Shown in pieces: positions 5,361 to 7,638 of a stretch of DNA of 7,638 bases; position 1 is the stretch's first letter, and every line of letters begins with the position of its first letter. A program made the translations under genes and the position numbers. Source of the stretch: Thermoplasmata archaeon (lineage in GTDB: Archaea > Thermoplasmatota > E2 > DHVEG-1); the NCBI GenBank assembly GCA_003649715.1, contig QMSS01000068.1:1-7638 (forward strand), given 5' to 3'. The notes beneath the pieces are model-generated. The model ran no database searches, was not told where the DNA came from, and saw nothing but the letters and a program-made list of their open reading frames with translations.

Positions 5361-5542
5361 AGAATCTAAAGGCATGTAAAAATTGCCATCTATTAACAGA
5401 CAATGACGTCTGCCCGAGATGCTCACTCCCAACCTCCAAAAGATGGAGTGGATATGTTATAATAAGAGATCCAGATCACTCTCAGATTGCTAAAAAAATG
5501 AACATAACCACACCAGGATCCTATGCTCTAAAGGTAAGATAA
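5357..5542 (+). CDS. spt4: Transcription elongation factor Spt4 (RpoE'')
   Basis: A 61-aa zinc protein with C7-x2-C10 and C19-x2-C22, then the conserved SKRWSGYVIIRDPDHSQIAKKM. Spt4 pairs with Spt5 and clamps RNA polymerase during elongation. Length is normal for archaea. ATG 5357 overlaps the rpoE1 stop, with AGGGT as the ribosome site 6 nt ahead. The dephospho-CoA kinase gene follows after 5 nt. Confidence 0.96.
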   Translation: MKNLKACKNCHLLTDNDVCPRCSLPTSKRWSGYVIIRDPDHSQIAKKMNITTPGSYALKVR

Positions 5543-5547
5543 TAGAC

Positions 5548-6054
5548 ATGCATAAACTACCATCACAAATAAGAAGAAAACTGAGAGAACCAATTGGAAA
5601 GTTAATCACAGATGAAAAAAAACTCATAAAATTACTGAAAAAAGAAAAACACGTTGTATCTATAGGAGATCTGGTAACATATACGCTACTAAAAAACAAC
5701 ATCAACCCAGTCATATGCATAGTTGACTACATAATCAAACGGAAAAAATACTCCTCAACAAACATGAAAGAAGCCATACAACAATTCAAAGGAAAACATA
5801 TCAAAATAAGGAATCCTCCAGGATTCATCACAGATGAGCTATGGAAAGCCATAGAATCAGCATACAAGGAATTAGATAAAAATCATATATGTATAGAGGT
5901 TGAAGGCGAAGAAGACCTGGCAGCTCTACCAGCCATCCTACTTGCACCAAAAGACGTAACTATAATATATGGATTGCCGAATAAAGGGGTCCTGGTAGTT
6001 AAAGCAACATCAGAACACAAAAAGAAAGTGAAGGAAGTATTAGACAAGATGTGA
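5548..6054 (+). CDS. GTP-dependent dephospho-CoA kinase (DUF359)
   Basis: A 168-aa enzyme for the last step of coenzyme A synthesis in archaea: phosphorylation of the ribose 3'-OH of dephospho-CoA using GTP. It replaces bacterial CoaE, to which it is unrelated. Family marks: SIGDLVTYTLL (38-48), IVDYIIKRKKY (58-68), RNPPGFIT (88-95), VEGEEDLAALPAILLAP (118-134) and YGLPNKGVLVVK (141-152). The acidic cluster E119-D123 is the probable active-site region. Length is typical. DUF359 genes commonly sit between spt4 and rps24e, as here, so context confirms the call. The stop TGA at 6052-6054 overlaps the ribosome site region of rps24e. Confidence 0.93.
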   Translation: MHKLPSQIRRKLREPIGKLITDEKKLIKLLKKEKHVVSIGDLVTYTLLKNNINPVICIVDYIIKRKKYSSTNMKEAIQQFKGKHIKIRNPPGFITDELWKAIESAYKELDKNHICIEVEGEEDLAALPAILLAPKDVTIIYGLPNKGVLVVKATSEHKKKVKEVLDKM

Positions 6055-6059
6055 TACCT

Positions 6060-6542
6060 ATGGACATCGAAATCGAATCTAAAAGAAACAACCCCCTACT
6101 AAACAGAACTGAGATACATTTCATTGTTCATCACAAAGATGAAGGCACACCTAACAGAGAAATACTAAGAAGTAAACTGGCTGAAAAACTCAATGTAAAA
6201 AAAGAAAACATAATAATCAACCACATGAGATCCAGTTTCGGAATCCAAGAAACAAGAGGATATGCAAAAATCTACTCCTCCACAGAAAAGGCAAAAACCA
6301 TCGAAAGAAAACATATCTTAAAAAGAAACAAAATACTTGGAGAAGAGAAGACAGTAGAGAAAAAAGCTGAAGATACCGCCAAACCCAAACAACCAGAAGA
6401 AGAAACAAAACCTATGGAAACAAAGGAACAAAACAAAAGACAAGAGACAGCAGAAGAAACAAAACCAGCATCTACAGACAAAAAAGAAGAGCCATCTGAA
6501 AAACAAACTGATAAACAAAAAATCTCAGAAAAGAAGGAATAA
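6060..6542 (+). CDS. rps24e: Small-subunit ribosomal protein eS24 with a long acidic-basic tail
   Basis: The core at residues 1 to about 95 is clearly eS24: MDIEIESKRNNPLLNRTE, then EILRSKLAEKLNV, IIINHMRSSFGIQETRGYAKIY (52-73). I choose ATG 6060 over GTG 6051 because family members begin M-x-I-x-I, and GTGAT at 6051-6055 is a good ribosome site 4 nt ahead of it. The protein is 160 aa, about 60 longer than common archaeal eS24. The extra part (about 96-160) is Lys/Glu/Gln/Thr-rich, without hydrophobic residues, and probably disordered. A 15-bp sequence (AGAAGAAACAAAACC) recurs at 6398-6412 and 6452-6466, exactly 54 bp apart and in frame, encoding the two EETKP motifs. This suggests growth of the tail by duplication. 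Confidence 0.95.
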   Translation: MDIEIESKRNNPLLNRTEIHFIVHHKDEGTPNREILRSKLAEKLNVKKENIIINHMRSSFGIQETRGYAKIYSSTEKAKTIERKHILKRNKILGEEKTVEKKAEDTAKPKQPEEETKPMETKEQNKRQETAEETKPASTDKKEEPSEKQTDKQKISEKKE

Positions 6543-6547
6543 AAAAC

Positions 6548-6793
6548 ATGAAAAAAAGAGAGTTATTCAAAGTAGAAGGAAACAAAATAATTCGACTGCG
6601 ACGAAACTGCCCCAAATGCGGAGAAGGAGTATTCCTTGCCGAACATAAAGACAGATTAAGCTGCGGGCGATGCGGATACACCGAATTTAAAAGCAAAAAA
6701 CATACAACAAACAACCAAAAAACACAAGAAAAAACAGTAACAGAACAGAAACCAAACAACCAAACTGCCGGCAGCACCCCGGAGAAAAACTAG
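6548..6793 (+). CDS. rps27ae: Small-subunit ribosomal protein S27ae (eS31)
   Basis: An 81-aa protein. Residues 1-50 are the complete zinc-ribbon S27ae: CPKCGEGVFLAEHKDRLSCG with C21, C24, C39 and C42, ending GRCGYTEFK. Archaeal versions are usually about 50-60 aa; here roughly 30 further residues rich in Asn, Gln, Thr and Lys follow. Start ATG 6548 follows AAGGAAT at about 6535-6541 and lies 5 nt after rps24e. It is the last gene of the plus operon; T6 at 6833-6838 follows. In many archaea kae1-bud32 comes next; here it does not. Confidence 0.96.
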   Translation: MKKRELFKVEGNKIIRLRRNCPKCGEGVFLAEHKDRLSCGRCGYTEFKSKKHTTNNQKTQEKTVTEQKPNNQTAGSTPEKN

Positions 6794-6832
6794 AGGAAGA
6801 AATCTATACATCGTCTCACAAAAAAACAAAAA

Positions 6833-6838
6833 TTTTTT
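6833..6838 (+). terminator. T6 terminator of the rpoE1-S27ae operon
   Basis: Six T preceded by an A-rich stretch, about 40 nt past the rps27ae stop and upstream of the tRNA-Arg promoter. Confidence 0.45.
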
Positions 6839-6870
6839 AACACAGTTCTATACATGGCAGTAGATGATAA

Positions 6871-6911
6871 GCGATTTCATATTTTTCGATAATTTTTGTT
6901 CATCAAATCGC
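6871..6911 (+). promoter_or_regulatory. tRNA-Arg promoter region flanked by an inverted repeat
   Basis: CATATTTTT at about 6879-6886 is a weak TATA-like box 30-35 nt before the tRNA. GCGATTT (6871-6877) and AAATCGC (6905-6911) form a 7-bp inverted repeat around it, ending 5 nt before the tRNA. Confidence 0.3.
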
Positions 6912-6916
6912 AGTGA

Positions 6917-6990
6917 GGGTCTGTAGTGTAGCTTGGATATCACAGAGGCCTCCGGAGCCTCTCACCCGGGTTCAAATCCCGGCAGACCCG
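6917..6990 (+). tRNA. tRNA-Arg(CCG)
   Basis: A 74-nt cloverleaf without intron. Acceptor GGGTCTG (6917-6923) pairs with CAGACCC (6983-6989); discriminator G at 6990, no encoded CCA. The D arm has G10-C25, T11-A24 and G12-C23 with a T13-T22 mismatch, and G15, G18, G19. The anticodon stem is GAGGC/GCCTC with loop CTCCGGA: T33 then CCG, reading CGG (Arg). The T arm is CCGGG-TTCAAAT-CCCGG. G15 is the archaeosine position. Confidence 0.97.
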
Positions 6991-7057
6991 TTATCATCTC
7001 CCGAAAATAATTTTAGGAAACAAGAGTCAGAGCGTATGTTCTGTTGAGTTTCTTCTT

Positions 7058-7303
7058 TTAAAAACTATCGTTTTTTATCGTTAAAATTTCTGGTATATTT
7101 GAAGTTAGAATAGTTTGTACATCCAAAAAACTTCCATATTTTCATTTTCTCTTTACCTAATTCTTTTTACCAAGATAGTGGCTATATTCTAGGTATTTCT
7201 CTGGCTAAAAAATAATATCTTTAACTCTAAATATAGGAGTATCCGATATATGGTCTTCTTTTCCAAGAAATTCTAAATCCCAAAGGTAATTTTTAGCTCC
7301 CTA
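7058..7303 (-). pseudogene. Possible decayed reading frame with in-frame stops
   Basis: One minus-strand frame contains protein-like segments separated by stops. 7300-7208 encodes a piece including NYLWDLEFLGKEDHISDTPI and RVKDIIF, then TAG (7205-7207). 7204-7160 encodes PEKYLEYSHYLGKKN, then TAG (7157-7159), four codons and TGA (7142-7144). 7141-7061 encodes 27 codons, then TAA (7058-7060). There is no start codon for the first segment, and another TAG precedes it at 7301-7303. I do not recognise a family. TAG is used as a normal stop in aif2g and rps27ae, so general reassignment is unlikely. It may be a gene remnant beside the tRNA-Arg, or chance. The rest of 6991-7447 holds only the tandem repeat and promoter signals listed separately. 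Confidence 0.25.
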
Positions 7304-7322
7304 ATTTTGGTTAATAAACTAA

Positions 7323-7349
7323 TATAAACCAGTATAAACCAGTAAACCA
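7323..7349. repeat. Tandem TATAAACCAG repeat
   Basis: TATAAACCAG occurs at 7323-7332 and 7333-7342, followed by a partial copy TAAACCA (7343-7349). It lies just upstream of the TATA box of the restriction-like gene, about one helical turn per unit, so an operator is possible. Confidence 0.5.
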
Positions 7350-7362
7350 ATCAATAAAAGAT

Positions 7363-7443
7363 AAAATATAAGTGCTATTCTGCCATTCGTAATTTTGGAA
7401 TTTCGATAATGTGGGAGTTGATGATTATATCCTTATGAGGTGA
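7363..7443 (+). promoter_or_regulatory. Promoter and ribosome binding site of the restriction-like gene
   Basis: AAAATATAAG at 7363-7372 is a good TATA box. GAGGTGA at 7437-7443 is a near-ideal archaeal ribosome site 4 nt before the TTG at 7448. It decides that start because no in-frame ATG follows in the visible part. Confidence 0.6.
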
Positions 7444-7447
7444 ATCA

Positions 7448-7638
7448 TTGAGTAGTCATGATAACTTTGCAGGAAATGTACTAAAATCATTTCAAAAGAT
7501 TATTAAGGAAATTGAAAAAGGTTCCTCAGAGCATGACGTTCGTTACAGGTTTGTAAAATATTTTGTAGAAGAAGTTCTTGGCTATGAGCCAAGATACATA
7601 AAATGGGAGAAGAAACGTGCTGATCTCACGATAATTGA
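7448..7638 (+). CDS. N-terminus of a probable restriction-modification-type protein (partial)
   Basis: Only 63 codons are visible; the gene runs off the window. It begins at TTG 7448 (LSSHDNFAGN), with an in-frame stop at 7436-7438 upstream, so 7448 is the only ordinary start. Residues 27-63 have the pattern E-x2-VRYRFVKYFVEEVLGYEP, then IKWEKKRADLTII. A helix, then LGY, then a Glu and R-x-D-hydrophobic strand is typical of the N-terminal nuclease-like domain of type I restriction subunits, type IIG enzymes and related predicted restriction endonucleases or methylases. The Glu and Asp could be metal ligands of a PD-(D/E)xK fold. Class is inferred from the pattern; the rest of the gene is needed to tell methylase, helicase-nuclease or stand-alone nuclease. 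Unlike the operon to the left, it starts with TTG and follows a long AT-rich gap. Confidence 0.6.
   Translation, partial: MSSHDNFAGNVLKSFQKIIKEIEKGSSEHDVRYRFVKYFVEEVLGYEPRYIKWEKKRADLTII

Noticed and set aside
5203..5439. Minus-strand frames rich in Phe, Leu and Ser opposite the rpoE1 tail
   Set aside because: They are the complement of A/G-rich Lys-Glu codons, which always yields such pseudo-hydrophobic frames.
6051..6059. GTG 6051 as the start of eS24
   Set aside because: The family begins M-x-I-x-I, matching ATG 6060, and GTGAT at 6051 serves better as its ribosome site.
6217..6777. Several minus-strand membrane-like frames opposite rps24e and rps27ae
   Set aside because: Same artefact: complement of purine-rich coding sequence; no start signals.
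6991..7447. Direct repeat of the tRNA-Arg 3' end as an attachment site
   Set aside because: Searched by eye for the T-arm and acceptor sequence; no second copy is visible in the window.

Overview
This window is archaeal chromosome. The evidence is an elongator-type tRNA-Met(CAT) with a 42-nt intron at position 37/38 in a bulge-helix-bulge fold, a translation initiation factor aIF2 gamma, archaeal ribosomal proteins eS6, eS24 and eS31 (S27ae), RNA polymerase subunit E' with Spt4, and a GTP-dependent dephospho-CoA kinase. Promoters look like archaeal TATA boxes and several genes have GGTGA-type ribosome binding sites. The DNA is AT-rich. I lean to a euryarchaeal or Thermoplasmatota-like lineage, but the sequence alone does not settle this.

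Left part (1-2005): accessory, mostly minus strand. It holds a 47-aa small ORF (158-301) with its own TATA box and two TTGTACAA palindromes upstream, an 86-aa protein of unknown function (610-870) with a hairpin plus T8 terminator, and a YhhQ/VUT-family queuosine-precursor (preQ0) transporter (943-1578). Facing the other way is a small cysteine-rich CCGKPM zinc protein (about 1734-1943) with no ordinary start codon. An isolated TATA box and very strong ribosome binding site at 560-613 lead only into a 6-codon frame.

Middle (2006-6793): housekeeping. Intron-bearing tRNA-Met, then two head-to-head operons separated by about 455 bp. The minus operon is rps6e - aif2g - PIN-domain protein. The plus operon is rpoE1 - spt4 - dephospho-CoA kinase - rps24e - rps27ae. 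In many archaea, as I recall, these genes form one co-directional information-processing cluster; here they are split into divergent halves. Genes within each operon overlap by 4 to 46 nt or are separated by 5 nt. Four products (eS6, RpoE1, eS24, S27ae) carry long charged or polar low-complexity C-terminal tails.

Right part (6794-7638): an operon terminator, tRNA-Arg(CCG) with no encoded CCA, then about 455 bp of AT-rich DNA with no intact gene. That stretch contains a possible decayed reading frame on the minus strand and a small tandem repeat. At the edge a TTG-started gene with a perfect GAGGTGA site begins. Its 63 visible residues look like the N-terminus of a restriction/modification-type protein, so the tRNA-Arg may mark the border of a defence or mobile island.

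I found no CRISPR array, complete transposon, or rRNA. No complete, clearly novel multi-gene system is visible. The best leads are the start-less zinc gene, the TAG-interrupted frame beside tRNA-Arg, and the truncated restriction-like gene.
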